Shown here: positions 51,473 to 60,008 of the stretch, piece by piece | How positions within the stretch are numbered: position 1 is the stretch's first letter | How the letters are laid out: each line of letters begins with the position of its first letter | Assembly: GCA_028877215.1 (NCBI GenBank) | Contig: JAPPFJ010000014.1 | Span: 1-64,000, forward strand | From: Gemmatimonadota bacterium | GTDB lineage: Bacteria > Latescibacterota > UBA2968 > GCA-2709665 | Direction of reading: 5' to 3' | Length of the DNA: 64,000 nt | Notes under the pieces: generated by a model | Told to the model about the DNA's origin: nothing | The model's input: only the letters and a program-made list of their open reading frames with translations | Databases searched by the model: none | Position numbers and translations under genes: made by a program

Positions 51473-52795
51473 ATGACCAAAAAAGAAAAGAAGCGTCTCG
51501 TCAACCGCGCCGTCGCCGCCGAGTCGAAACGAGCCAGGGAACTTTCGAGGAAGGTGCACGGCTGGGCGGAACGGCCCTTCCGCGAGGTCAAGTCCTCCCG
51601 GGCCATCGGGGAATATCTGGCATCACGGGGCTTCGAGGTCGAATTCCCTTTCAAGAAGATTCCCACGGCATTTCGCGCTACCCGGGGAACCGGAGAGCCG
51701 GCGGTCGGACTGCTGGGGGAGTACGACGCGCTGCCCAACTGCGGCCCCGAAGAAGGTCAATGGGGTCACGGCTGAGGTCACAACCTTCTGGGCGTTGCCC
51801 CGGCCGTGGGTGCGGTCGCCGCTGCGAAAGTCCTCGATTCAACCGGAACACCGGGCAAAATCGTCTATTATGGCTGTCCGGCGGAGGAAACCCTGGGAGG
51901 CAAAGTGTACATGGCCCGCGACGGCGCCTTTCGGGACCTGGACGTCTGCCTTGCGTGGCATCCGGACGATGCTTCGGGCGTCAACAACTACGGCGGGTCG
52001 TCGCTGGACTCCCTCGTCTATGAGTTCTTCGGCCGCACCGCCCACGGCGCGTCGGCCCACCGGGGCCGCAGCGCGCTGGACGGGGTGATGCTCACGGATA
52101 TCGCCGCCAACTATCTCCGGGAGCATGTCCCCGAAAACGTCAGGATCCATTCCGTGATCCGCGAAGGAGGCGACGCACCCAACGTGGTGCCGGCCTATGC
52201 CAAGATCTGGTACTTCGTTCGAGGCAAGGACCGCGCGCAGGTCGACGAAGTGCGTGAACGCCTCACCGCCTGCGCCCGGGGCGCCGCCAGGGCGACGGAT
52301 ACGAAGATGAAATGGTCGCGCATCACCGCCGTGTACCCGCGTCTGCCGAACAAGGCGATGTGTGAGATCGTCCGTAAAAACCTCAAACTCTTCGGGCCTC
52401 CCAGGCCGACGGAAGCCGACGTAGAGCACGCCGAAGCCCTCGGCTACAAGAAGGGATTCAACACGAAGATCGCCAAGGGCAGCGGCTCGCAGGGCAGGGG
52501 ATCTACGGATGAGGACAACGTATCCTGGCTGGCCCCTCTGGGACGCTTCGAGATGGTCTGCTACGCGAAGGGAACCCCCGGCCACCACCGGGACATGGCC
52601 GCGCAGGCCGCCCTGCCCTTCGCCGAGCGCGCGGTCCGGCAAACAGCCAAAGTCTTCGCCGGGAGCGCTGTCGACCTGTGCCGGGACCCGGAGAAATTGA
52701 AAAAAGCGCGCGCGGAGTTCGAAAAACGCTCCGACGGATTTACATACGATCCGCTGGTCAGCAAGAGACAGAAAGTACCCGTTGATCCGCCGTAG
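51473..52795 (+). CDS. M20D amidohydrolase (AbgB-like) with in-frame TGA: candidate selenoprotein
   Basis: One frame of 440 codons with a single TGA at codon 101 (51773-51775). Before it: GLLGEYDALPNCGPEEG...WGHG. After it, in the same frame: GHNLLGVAPAVGAVAAAK, then YYGCPAEETLGG, EFFGRTAHGASAHRGRSALD and HSVIREGGDAPNVVPAYA, down to the TAG at 52793-52795. In AbgB and other M20D enzymes the block is GHGCGHNLLG, where the Cys binds metal; TGA replaces exactly that codon. Either this is selenocysteine or a nonsense mutation or base error. All else is intact. GAAGGAA precedes the ATG. The family cleaves p-aminobenzoyl-glutamate or similar amides. Confidence 0.75.
51776..51811 (+). promoter_or_regulatory. 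Possible bacterial SECIS hairpin
   Basis: Directly after the in-frame TGA, GGGC (51790-51793) and GCCC (51797-51800) form a 4-bp stem with loop GTT. The loop begins 19 nt past the TGA with a G first, within the spacing and loop-G rule known for bacterial SECIS elements. The stem is short, with only C-G and U-G pairs beyond a mismatch, so this is weak evidence. Confidence 0.3.
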
Positions 52796-52853
52796 CGCAC
52801 GCGCAAAAACCATTCATCCGATCCGCGAAGCCACTCAGCCCAGGATAAACCAC

Positions 52854-53891
52854 ATGCCGGAAATCACCCTTGAAGAAGCGCAGGCGGTCCACGATCGCTG
52901 CCTGATCGTCGACGGCCACAACGACACGCCCGTGGAGCACGTACACCGGGGCGATCGTCCCATGGACCTGAAAAAACGGGACCTCGCGTATCACGTGGAC
53001 ATTCCGCGGATGCGGGAAGGCGGGTTCGACGCCGGCTTCTTCGTGGTCGGGAACGGGCCCACGGCGAACGTCAGGGTTACCCTGGAGCAGACCCTGGCGT
53101 CGGTGGATCTGTATCCCGACGACCTGATGCTGGTGTTCTCGTCACGGGACGTCGAACGGGCGAGAGAGACCGGTAAAATCGGCGTCCTGCTTACGATCGA
53201 AGGCGCCGGACGCTGGCTGGAAGGCGAAATGGATACACTGCGTCTCTACTACCGCCTGGGCGTTCGGTGCATCGGAATCACCCACGGCGAGGGTGGCGAC
53301 GACCCCTCCCTGCTGCAGGGCAGCAGGAGTTCTTTCGGACCATGTACGCCTGTAGACCGCGAACGGGAACGCAGAAATGCCGTCGGGTTGACGGACTTCG
53401 GAAAGGCCGTTCTGAAGGAAAGCAACCGGCTGGGAATCATCACGGACCTGGCCCATATCAACGACAAGGCGTTCTACCAGGTGCTGGAGCAGTCTTCGCT
53501 CCCGGTGACGATGACCCATACTGCGGCCTTCTCCGTCTGCAACCACTGGCGCTGCCTGACCGACGATCAGCTCAGGGCGCTGGCCGGGGCCGGCGGGGTG
53601 ATGGGCATTGCGTTTGTCCCTGGGTTTATCGATCCGGAAGATCCTTCCGTGGACCGAATGGTCGACCATATCTGTTACGTGGCGGACCTGGTCGGCATCG
53701 ACCACGTCGGCGTCGGCTCCGACTACGACGGCATGGGTTCTAAGATGCCTGTCTTCGGAGACGTCTCGAAGCTTGTGCGCCTCACCCGCGCGATGCTCGC
53801 CCGCGGTCTAACCGAGAACGAAATCCGAAAGGTGTGGGGAGGGAACTTCCTTCGTCTCTTCCGCCAAACCCTGGACCGAAGACAGGCGTAA
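52854..53891 (+). CDS. Membrane dipeptidase (M19 family)
   Basis: A 345-aa zinc dipeptidase related to renal dipeptidase. The metal motif is IVDGHNDTP (His and Asp) at about residues 19-27, the bridging Glu lies in LLTIEGAGR, and later ligands in THTAAFSVCNHWR and GVGSDYDG. No signal peptide. The ATG at 52854 (AGGA upstream) is preferred over 52782, which would start inside the previous gene's end. It lies 58 bp after the M20D gene and may share its job of cleaving small peptides. Confidence 0.9.
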   Translation: MPEITLEEAQAVHDRCLIVDGHNDTPVEHVHRGDRPMDLKKRDLAYHVDIPRMREGGFDAGFFVVGNGPTANVRVTLEQTLASVDLYPDDLMLVFSSRDVERARETGKIGVLLTIEGAGRWLEGEMDTLRLYYRLGVRCIGITHGEGGDDPSLLQGSRSSFGPCTPVDRERERRNAVGLTDFGKAVLKESNRLGIITDLAHINDKAFYQVLEQSSLPVTMTHTAAFSVCNHWRCLTDDQLRALAGAGGVMGIAFVPGFIDPEDPSVDRMVDHICYVADLVGIDHVGVGSDYDGMGSKMPVFGDVSKLVRLTRAMLARGLTENEIRKVWGGNFLRLFRQTLDRRQA

Positions 53892-53978
53892 ACAACGCGC
53901 CCATCTCCCGGCGAGTTTCCGTATCAGTCTCACTGCCACGCACGGATCCGTCGTCGGGCAATTCGAAAGGGCTCGCAG

Positions 53979-54980
53979 ATGAAAGCCAGACGTCTCCAGA
54001 TTCCCGGTATTCGACGGATGGAGGTGGCGCCGTTCGAAACGGGGCCCTTGCCGGATGACGGCATCCTTCTCGAAAACGAGTACACCGCCGTCAGCGTGGG
54101 CACCGAGATCCACGGATGGACCCACGGCGGAGAACCCGGGAATCCCGTAAGGTTTCCCCGCGCCACCGGGTATTGCAACGTCGGCACTGTGATGGAAGTC
54201 GGCAAAGACGTTGAAGGCATTCGCCCGGGCGACCGCGTCGCCGGCCAGGGCAACCATGCCAGCCACAGCATTCTCTACGGCGGGAGAGCCTTCTACGTGA
54301 AGGTCCCGGATTCCGTGTCGTCCAGGGCCGCCGCCTTTATGGTCATGGGCGCTATCGCCATCCACGGAGTCCGCGTGGCGCGCATCGAACTGGGCGAGGT
54401 TGTCGTCGTCATCGGCCTGGGAATTGTCGGTCAGCTCGCGGCAACCCTCGCGCGGCTCTCCGGCGCCCTTCCCGTTGTCGCCATGGATCTGGACGGTTTT
54501 CGCCTGGACATCGCCCGCAGCCGCGGCGCCGCCATCTGTATCAATCCCGGCGACGTGGACGACATCATGGACGCGGTCGGACAATACTGCGTGGAAGACG
54601 GCGCCAACGTCGTCATGGAAGCGACCGGCAAACCCGCCGTGTATCCCACCGCCGTCCGGCTCGCGTGTACGGCAGGCCGTGTGGTCGCGTTGGGCTCCCC
54701 GCGCGGCACCGTCGACATGGACTTTCTGGCCGATGTGCATCTGCGGGAAGTCAGCATCCTGGGCGCCCATCAGCCCAAAACGCCGGAGGCCGACCACATA
54801 TACTACCGATGGGCGAAGGAACGGGACCGCAGGCTGGTGATGCGCCTGATGGGCGAGGGCAAATTGCCGGTCGAAGACCTTATCACCCACGTCGCGGATC
54901 CGGAACAGTGCCAGGAGATCTACACCATGCTCGCCGACGATCCGACAGATGCACTGGGCGTTGTGTTCAAATGGAAGTAG
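53979..54980 (+). CDS. MDR superfamily (zinc-type alcohol dehydrogenase-like) oxidoreductase
   Basis: A 333-aa medium-chain dehydrogenase. N-terminal GroES-like domain (NEYTAVSVGTEIHGW; TGYCNVGTVMEVG) and a Rossmann domain with VIGLGIVGQLAATLARL near residue 147. The usual catalytic Cys at the start of the domain is not seen (GTEI occupies the place) and the structural four-Cys zinc loop is missing, so it may be zinc-independent. It belongs to the catabolic run. Substrate unknown. Confidence 0.8.
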   Translation: MKARRLQIPGIRRMEVAPFETGPLPDDGILLENEYTAVSVGTEIHGWTHGGEPGNPVRFPRATGYCNVGTVMEVGKDVEGIRPGDRVAGQGNHASHSILYGGRAFYVKVPDSVSSRAAAFMVMGAIAIHGVRVARIELGEVVVVIGLGIVGQLAATLARLSGALPVVAMDLDGFRLDIARSRGAAICINPGDVDDIMDAVGQYCVEDGANVVMEATGKPAVYPTAVRLACTAGRVVALGSPRGTVDMDFLADVHLREVSILGAHQPKTPEADHIYYRWAKERDRRLVMRLMGEGKLPVEDLITHVADPEQCQEIYTMLADDPTDALGVVFKWK

Positions 54981-55111
54981 TGCCTTCTGCAAGGAATACG
55001 ACCTGACCTTACACGCCGTTTCGCACCGGTCCCCTCTGTGCCTTTTGTGGCCAATTTAGCTGTTGTCGTTTTTCGTTTTGAGGCCAACCTCCGAAACGAA
55101 AGGGCGCGAGC

Positions 55112-55729
55112 ATGTTTTACAGGACGTCGGAAGGCCACGGGTTGCAGCGGGATCCCTTCAACGCCATCGTCGCGCCTCGACCGATCGGATGGATTTCATC
55201 CATGGACGCGCAGGGTACGATCAACCTCGCGCCGTACTCGTTCTTCAACGCGGTGGCCTACGTACCGCCGCAGGTCATGTTCGCCGCGACAACCACGCAC
55301 AGCCATGGCGGGTTGAAGGATTCGATCAGGAACGCGCAGGAAACCGGCGAATTCGTGGTCAACCTGGCCACCTGGGAGCTTCGGACGCAGATGAACGCCA
55401 CTGCCGTGCCCGCCCCGGGACACGTCAACGAATTCGAATACGCCGGCGTCACCCAGGCGCCGTCGGTGCTTGTAAAGCCGCCCCGCGTGGCCGAAAGCCC
55501 GGTCCATCTGGAGTGTATCCATACCCGGACGGTGGAACTGCCCACGGGCGATCCGGACGATCCGAACACGGTTGTCTTCGGTCAGGTAGTTGGCATCCAC
55601 ATTGCCGACTGGGCCATCAAGGAAGGCCACGTCGACACCGTGGCGCTCAGACCCGTAGGGCGTCTCGGGTACCTGGACTACGTCTGCGTTAGCGAATCTT
55701 TCTCGATGGAACGCCCCACATGGCCCTGA
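55112..55729 (+). CDS. Flavin reductase family protein
   Basis: A 205-aa FMN-binding split-barrel protein of the flavin-reductase (DIM6/NTAB) family: NAIVAPRPIGWISSMD, NLAPYSFFNAVAYVPP, DSIRNAQETGEFVVNLAT and HLECIHTRTVELP. Such proteins supply reduced flavin or act on small aromatics. Starts 131 bp after the MDR gene; SD weak (GCGCGAG). The partner oxygenase, if any, is not in the window. Confidence 0.85.
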   Translation: MFYRTSEGHGLQRDPFNAIVAPRPIGWISSMDAQGTINLAPYSFFNAVAYVPPQVMFAATTTHSHGGLKDSIRNAQETGEFVVNLATWELRTQMNATAVPAPGHVNEFEYAGVTQAPSVLVKPPRVAESPVHLECIHTRTVELPTGDPDDPNTVVFGQVVGIHIADWAIKEGHVDTVALRPVGRLGYLDYVCVSESFSMERPTWP

Positions 55730-55786
55730 GACAAAAAATGACCCTATCGGGGCCTTGAACGATTTGCGGTTTCTTCGGTATCGCCT

Positions 55787-57334
55787 ATGTCATCCGATCT
55801 CCTGAACAGCATCAGTTCCAACTTCGGCGCAATCGATTGGGCGATTGTCGGCCTGTATATGCTCGGCACGGTCGCGATCGGTCTATACGCCAACCGTTAC
55901 ATCCGCAACATGAGCGACTATATCGTCGCCGGTCGTTCGTTGAAACCGTATCTCGCCGTCGCCACCATGATCGGCAGCGAACTGGGGCTCGTGACGGTCA
56001 TGTATTCCGCACAGAAGGGATTCACGGGCGGGTTCGCCGCCTTTCACATCGGGCTAATCGCAGGTATCGTGACCCTGATCATCGGCCTGACCGGGTTCAT
56101 CGTGGTCCCGCTTCGCGAACTGGGCGTGATGACGATTCCCGAGTTCTACGAAAAGCGCTTCAGCCGGGGCGTCCGCATCTTCGGCGGCCTGCTGCTCGCC
56201 CTTTCCGGCATCCTCAATATGGGTCTGTTCCTGAAAGCGGGCGCGATCTTTGTCGCCGGCCTGACCGGTATCACAAACCCCACGTCGGTCGGCCTGATCA
56301 TGACCGTCATGCTCCTGTTGGTTTTGATTTATACCATTCTCGGGGGCATGGTCTCGGTTGTGATCACCGACTACATCCAGTTTATCGTGCTCTCCGTGGG
56401 CGTTATCGTCACCTGTGGTATTGCCGTAGACAGGCTTGGCTGGTCGGCGATCGTGGATACGGTCGCGTCAATTCACGGCGAGCCCGGGTTCGATCCGCTT
56501 CACGCGGGGGGTGGGTTCGGACCGTCGTACGTCGTCTGGATGATCTTCACTGCCGGGATCGTCTCCTGCGCCGTGTGGCAGACCGCGGTCATGAGAGCAT
56601 GCGCCGCCGAGAGTACCTCGGTGGTTAAAAAACTCTACGCCTGGTCGGCCATCGGATTCCTCGTTCGATTCATGGTTCCCCAGTTTCTGGGAATCTGCGC
56701 CCTTGTCTATCTCTACCAGAACGATGTGACCCGTTCGGTCTTCTTCTCCGCCGCTGGGGCGCCCACGGGAAATGCCGACCTGACCCTTATGGCCATGCCC
56801 GTCTTCCTCAGCCAGATCCTGCCCGCCGGTCTCATCGGTCTGATAGGCGCGGGGCTGCTTGCCGCATTCATGTCCACCCACGACAGCTACCTGCTCTGCT
56901 GGTCCTCGGTGCTCACGCACGACGTGGTCGCCCCCGCCACCGGCGATACCCTTTCCACGCGCGCGCGCCTGACCCTCTCCCGGGTCTTCATATTTGTCAT
57001 CGGCGCCTTTCTGCTCGTGTGGGGGCTCTGGTACGAGCTCGGCCAGGACCTCTGGGACTACATGCTCGTAAGCGGCGCCATCTACTTCACGGGCGCGTTC
57101 GCCCTGCTTCTCACCGGCCTCTATTGGAAGCGCGCCAGCACCGCCGGGGCGTACCTCGCCCTTGTGGCGGGCGCCGCTGCCGTTGCAGGTCTGACGCCTG
57201 TAAAGAGGGCCCTGGGTCTGGACGCCTTCACCGGCGCGCACATCGGCCTGGGGGTGACCGTTCTGGCGCTCGTCCTGATGGTTCTCGGCTCCCTTCTGTT
57301 TCCCGACCGTTCACGAGACGAAAAGGAGACGTGA
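55787..57334 (+). CDS. Sodium:solute symporter (SSS family)
   Basis: A 515-aa inner-membrane symporter with about 13 TM helices. SSS features: FNAG-like beginning DYIVAGRSLKPYLAVATMIGSELG, and sodium-site helix GAGLLAAFMSTHDSYLLCWSSV. Substrate unknown; the surrounding genes suggest an organic acid or small peptide. The downstream 52-aa membrane protein begins 4 bp after the stop, and the two are almost surely co-translated. Confidence 0.9.
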   Translation: MSSDLLNSISSNFGAIDWAIVGLYMLGTVAIGLYANRYIRNMSDYIVAGRSLKPYLAVATMIGSELGLVTVMYSAQKGFTGGFAAFHIGLIAGIVTLIIGLTGFIVVPLRELGVMTIPEFYEKRFSRGVRIFGGLLLALSGILNMGLFLKAGAIFVAGLTGITNPTSVGLIMTVMLLLVLIYTILGGMVSVVITDYIQFIVLSVGVIVTCGIAVDRLGWSAIVDTVASIHGEPGFDPLHAGGGFGPSYVVWMIFTAGIVSCAVWQTAVMRACAAESTSVVKKLYAWSAIGFLVRFMVPQFLGICALVYLYQNDVTRSVFFSAAGAPTGNADLTLMAMPVFLSQILPAGLIGLIGAGLLAAFMSTHDSYLLCWSSVLTHDVVAPATGDTLSTRARLTLSRVFIFVIGAFLLVWGLWYELGQDLWDYMLVSGAIYFTGAFALLLTGLYWKRASTAGAYLALVAGAAAVAGLTPVKRALGLDAFTGAHIGLGVTVLALVLMVLGSLLFPDRSRDEKET

Positions 57335-57337
57335 TCC

Positions 57338-57496
57338 ATGGCATTCTGGGTTCCTTTCTGGGGCGCCGTGCTCCTCATCGGATTGCTGATTTTCGCAATG
57401 GTCACCGTTATCGTGGGCATCGGCGGCTTTTTCAACGTCAGGTCTCTGTTCGAATCCATCGACCGCCAGCATCGGATGGAAGATGAGAAGGAGTAG
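57338..57496 (+). CDS. 52-aa single-TM protein, probable symporter accessory subunit
   Basis: ATG at 57338, TAG at 57494-57496. It starts MAFWVPFWGAVLLIGLLIFA and has one TM helix (residues ~8-30), then a charged tail (SLFESIDRQHRMEDEKE). AAAAGGAG lies 10 bp before the ATG. The gene is 3 bp after the SSS symporter. Small one-helix proteins coded directly after SSS symporters are known as accessory proteins in other bacteria and archaea; the link here is by position. Confidence 0.75.
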   Translation: MAFWVPFWGAVLLIGLLIFAMVTVIVGIGGFFNVRSLFESIDRQHRMEDEKE

Positions 57497-57498
57497 AG

Positions 57499-57632
57499 AG
57501 CGGGGAGACGGAAGAGGGTAGACGGTAGAAGAAATCCTTGCCCCGTATGTTATTCCTCCTCGCCTCCGGCACGTGAAGAAACCTCTCAAGGCAGGCAATC
57601 TCTCCCCTCTCCCGTCTTACGTCTCACCGCAT
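57499..57632 (-). repeat. Purine/pyrimidine inverted-repeat element, inverted copy
   Basis: GGGGAGACGGAAGAGGGTAG, core CTCGCCTCCGGCACG, and CCCGTCTTACGTCTCACC. Read on the minus strand it follows the same order as the other copies (purine arm, core with GTGCCGGAGGC, pyrimidine arm). It starts 2 bp after the small protein's stop. Confidence 0.7.
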
Positions 57633-57698
57633 TCAGGCGACCGGCGGTCGCCTGAATAGTACATCATGGCGTACAATGCTAACAGGAAACAGGACGAA

Positions 57699-58709
57699 AT
57701 GCTGAACATTGCGGTCATCGGAGCCGGAAATATAGCTCAGAGGCACCTGGAAGTACTCACCGACCTTCGCGAGGGGCATGTGACGACGCTCGTGGACACC
57801 AACCTCCGCGTGTTGGAAGAGACTGGAGCGCGGTTCGGCGTGGCGAATCGCCTGAACTCGCACGAGAGCCTTCTGGAAGGGGAACGGCCGGACGCCGTTT
57901 TCGTTCTCGTGAGTGTTCTCCAGGTCGCGGCGGTCGCCGCAGACTTCATCCGGTCCGGTATCCCGACCTTTCTGGAAAAGCCGCCCGGCCTCTATACGTC
58001 CCAGACCCGTGCGCTGGCCGATCTGGCGCGAGCGGCGGGTACGCCGGCGATGGTGGGTGTAAATCGCCGGTTCTATTCCACACTTCTCAAGGGCAGGGAG
58101 CTGATCCTCGAATCCGGGCCGGTGCAAAGCGTCACTGTGGACGCCCACGAAGATATCCAGCGGGTCCGGGTAAACCCGAAATTTCCGGAAGAGGTCATGA
58201 AACGCTGGAGCGTGGCAAACGGCATCCACGCTCTGGACCTGTTGCGATTCTTCGGAGGTGACGTGGCGAACGTCCAGCCGATGCACCACACGGTGGAAGG
58301 TCCCATGCCGGACTGCTGTTCGGCGCTGTTGACCTTCGCGGGCGGGGCTGTCGGGCGTGCCTCTATGGACTGGTTCGCTCCGGGCGGGCACCGCGTGGAA
58401 GTGCGCGGCAACGGGGTTACCTTCACGTCGGCTCCTGGGCAGTCCGCAACTGTCAAACGCAGGGGTGTACAGCCTGAGAACGTCGAAGGGGATGACGTTG
58501 ATCGCCGCTACAAGCCGGGATTCTACCAGCAGGATCGCACGTTTCTGAGATGGGTCCGGAACGGAGGCGCGCTTCCGTTCCCGGCCTGCAGTCTGGACGA
58601 TGCGTTGAAGACGATGGAGATGATCGACGCCATCTCGGGGAATTCGTCGTTCAATCCTCCGAGTTGCCGTCAATCGTCTCCTGCAGAAGCCGAACGGCCG
58701 TCTGAATGA
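57699..58709 (+). CDS. Gfo/Idh/MocA family oxidoreductase
   Basis: A 336-aa NAD(P)-dependent dehydrogenase. Dinucleotide motif IAVIGAGNIAQRHLEVL at residues 4-20, EKPPG lysine motif near 94, and catalytic region GIHALDLLRFFGG with the typical His and Asp. Start at 57699 (AGGA upstream) is preferred to 57666. Its last ~59 bp overlap the 3' end of the convergent ceramidase-like gene. Substrate unknown; this is a different subgroup from the gene at 3383. Confidence 0.85.
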   Translation: MLNIAVIGAGNIAQRHLEVLTDLREGHVTTLVDTNLRVLEETGARFGVANRLNSHESLLEGERPDAVFVLVSVLQVAAVAADFIRSGIPTFLEKPPGLYTSQTRALADLARAAGTPAMVGVNRRFYSTLLKGRELILESGPVQSVTVDAHEDIQRVRVNPKFPEEVMKRWSVANGIHALDLLRFFGGDVANVQPMHHTVEGPMPDCCSALLTFAGGAVGRASMDWFAPGGHRVEVRGNGVTFTSAPGQSATVKRRGVQPENVEGDDVDRRYKPGFYQQDRTFLRWVRNGGALPFPACSLDDALKTMEMIDAISGNSSFNPPSCRQSSPAEAERPSE

Positions 58710-59964
58710 GAAAGTCGCCGGCTTCTTCGGTGCCCTGGCCAGCGCCGGCTTCGTACCCGCCCCTGGCTTTTTCTCCGGGAAGTCCCACGTAGCTCACGCC
58801 GCGCCCATTGGCATACCCGATGACAAGCGTGTGCGGGAGGGGTGAACGCGCCTGAATCTCGCGCGCGAGCCCGTTGAGGGGTTCTCCGGGCAGCACGGCC
58901 AGGGCGAAGGGTCCGCAGACAACCACCTGAATCTCGACCGGCCGGATGTCGGCGCCTGCTTGTTTTCGCGCTTCGGATACGAGTGGCAGGCCGGCAATCC
59001 CCGTTGAAATCCTCAGAGGTGATGACGTCAGGCGTTGGGAGTTCCGAGCCGCCGCGATGGCCCGTTCCGCAAAGAAACGGGCCATTTCCGTGCGCGCCTC
59101 TTCTCCTCGCGCGACCGGAACGACGTCGCCCGCGCAGCCCTGCAAGAAGAAGGTCTCGCCGCCCAGAACCTTCGAAATCCGCTCATTGGCCGGTCCTGGC
59201 CAGTCGGCCGAAACCCCACGGTGGAAGGGGTAGATGGAAACGGAGTGACAGGGCAGGCTGTAAATGGTGGCGACGCTGGTGTTGTCCGCGCCCTGAAGAG
59301 TGAGCACGGTCAGGGTGGGATCCAGCGATCCGAAACGCAGTCCGTCGGGCAGCGTATGCGGATCTTTGGGCCGGAACATCGTAACGACGTTTCCGTCGGG
59401 GTCCAGGGGCCGCCGGTTGAACAGCCATTCCGAGGCATTTGCACGGCCGATGTTTATCGTGACGGGCTGCAGGCGGCTCTGCGCCCGTTTCAGGACGTCC
59501 GCGCATCTTTCCGGCAGAAGCCGGCTCCAGGCTTTGAAGACAGGATCGTCCAGTATGGCTCTCAGCCGTTCGCTCTTTCGGCCCGGAAACGTGGACGGGA
59601 CATACGGAGAACGGGGCGAGGAGTGGGTGTGCGAGGCAGCCACGAGGACGTGCGATTCGGGGATGCCCGTTGCGCCGCGAACCGCCCGGCGCACGTCGAC
59701 GACGCATTCCTCCGTCGCGTCGATGAGATCCCAGCAGATCAGAGCGAACTCGGTAGCGCGGTCCGAGAGGACGAGCCCTCGCAGGGCGAGCGGATCCAGG
59801 ACCCCGTCGTAGGGTTTCCCGTCTACCCAGTTCACCATCGCCGGATCGGGCGTGACGTCGGTCCTGGCCGCGCCGGCTGCAAGCGCGACTTCAGCGCCTG
59901 ACGCACGTTTCCTTGTCAGGTGAAAGACCATCACGAAGAGAAGCAGAATCACGACTATCGACAT
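58651..59964 (-). CDS. Neutral/alkaline ceramidase N-terminal-domain protein 1
   Basis: A 437-aa protein with an N-terminal TM/signal segment (VVILLLFVMVFHLTR), then the neutral-ceramidase catalytic fold. AGAARTDVTPDP at the start, zinc-site VAASHTHSSPRSPY, LPCHSVSIYPFHRGVSADWPG with further His, and FFLQGCAGDVVPV. It is shorter than true neutral ceramidases (~650 aa or more) and lacks the C-terminal Ig-like domain. Activity on ceramide is therefore not certain; this group is common in environmental bacteria. Overlaps the previous gene's 3' end. Confidence 0.8.
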   Translation of the reverse strand: MSIVVILLLFVMVFHLTRKRASGAEVALAAGAARTDVTPDPAMVNWVDGKPYDGVLDPLALRGLVLSDRATEFALICWDLIDATEECVVDVRRAVRGATGIPESHVLVAASHTHSSPRSPYVPSTFPGRKSERLRAILDDPVFKAWSRLLPERCADVLKRAQSRLQPVTINIGRANASEWLFNRRPLDPDGNVVTMFRPKDPHTLPDGLRFGSLDPTLTVLTLQGADNTSVATIYSLPCHSVSIYPFHRGVSADWPGPANERISKVLGGETFFLQGCAGDVVPVARGEEARTEMARFFAERAIAAARNSQRLTSSPLRISTGIAGLPLVSEARKQAGADIRPVEIQVVVCGPFALAVLPGEPLNGLAREIQARSPLPHTLVIGYANGRGVSYVGLPGEKARGGYEAGAGQGTEEAGDFLIQTAVRLLQETIDGNSED

Positions 59965-60008
59965 AAGCGTTGCCTTGTCCCTGGACGCACCCTCGGACCC
60001 GGGTCCTT

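Noticed and set aside
51806..52795. Separate short M20 gene starting after the TGA
   Set aside because: It shares the exact frame with 51473-51775 and would lack the first metal ligands; a single gene with an in-frame TGA explains the data better.
51473..52795. Genome-wide TGA reassignment (code 4 or 25) as the reason for the in-frame TGA
   Set aside because: Several well-bounded genes in the window end in TGA (TauE/SafE, sulfatase, pepA, smc, PIG-L), and only this gene has an internal one.
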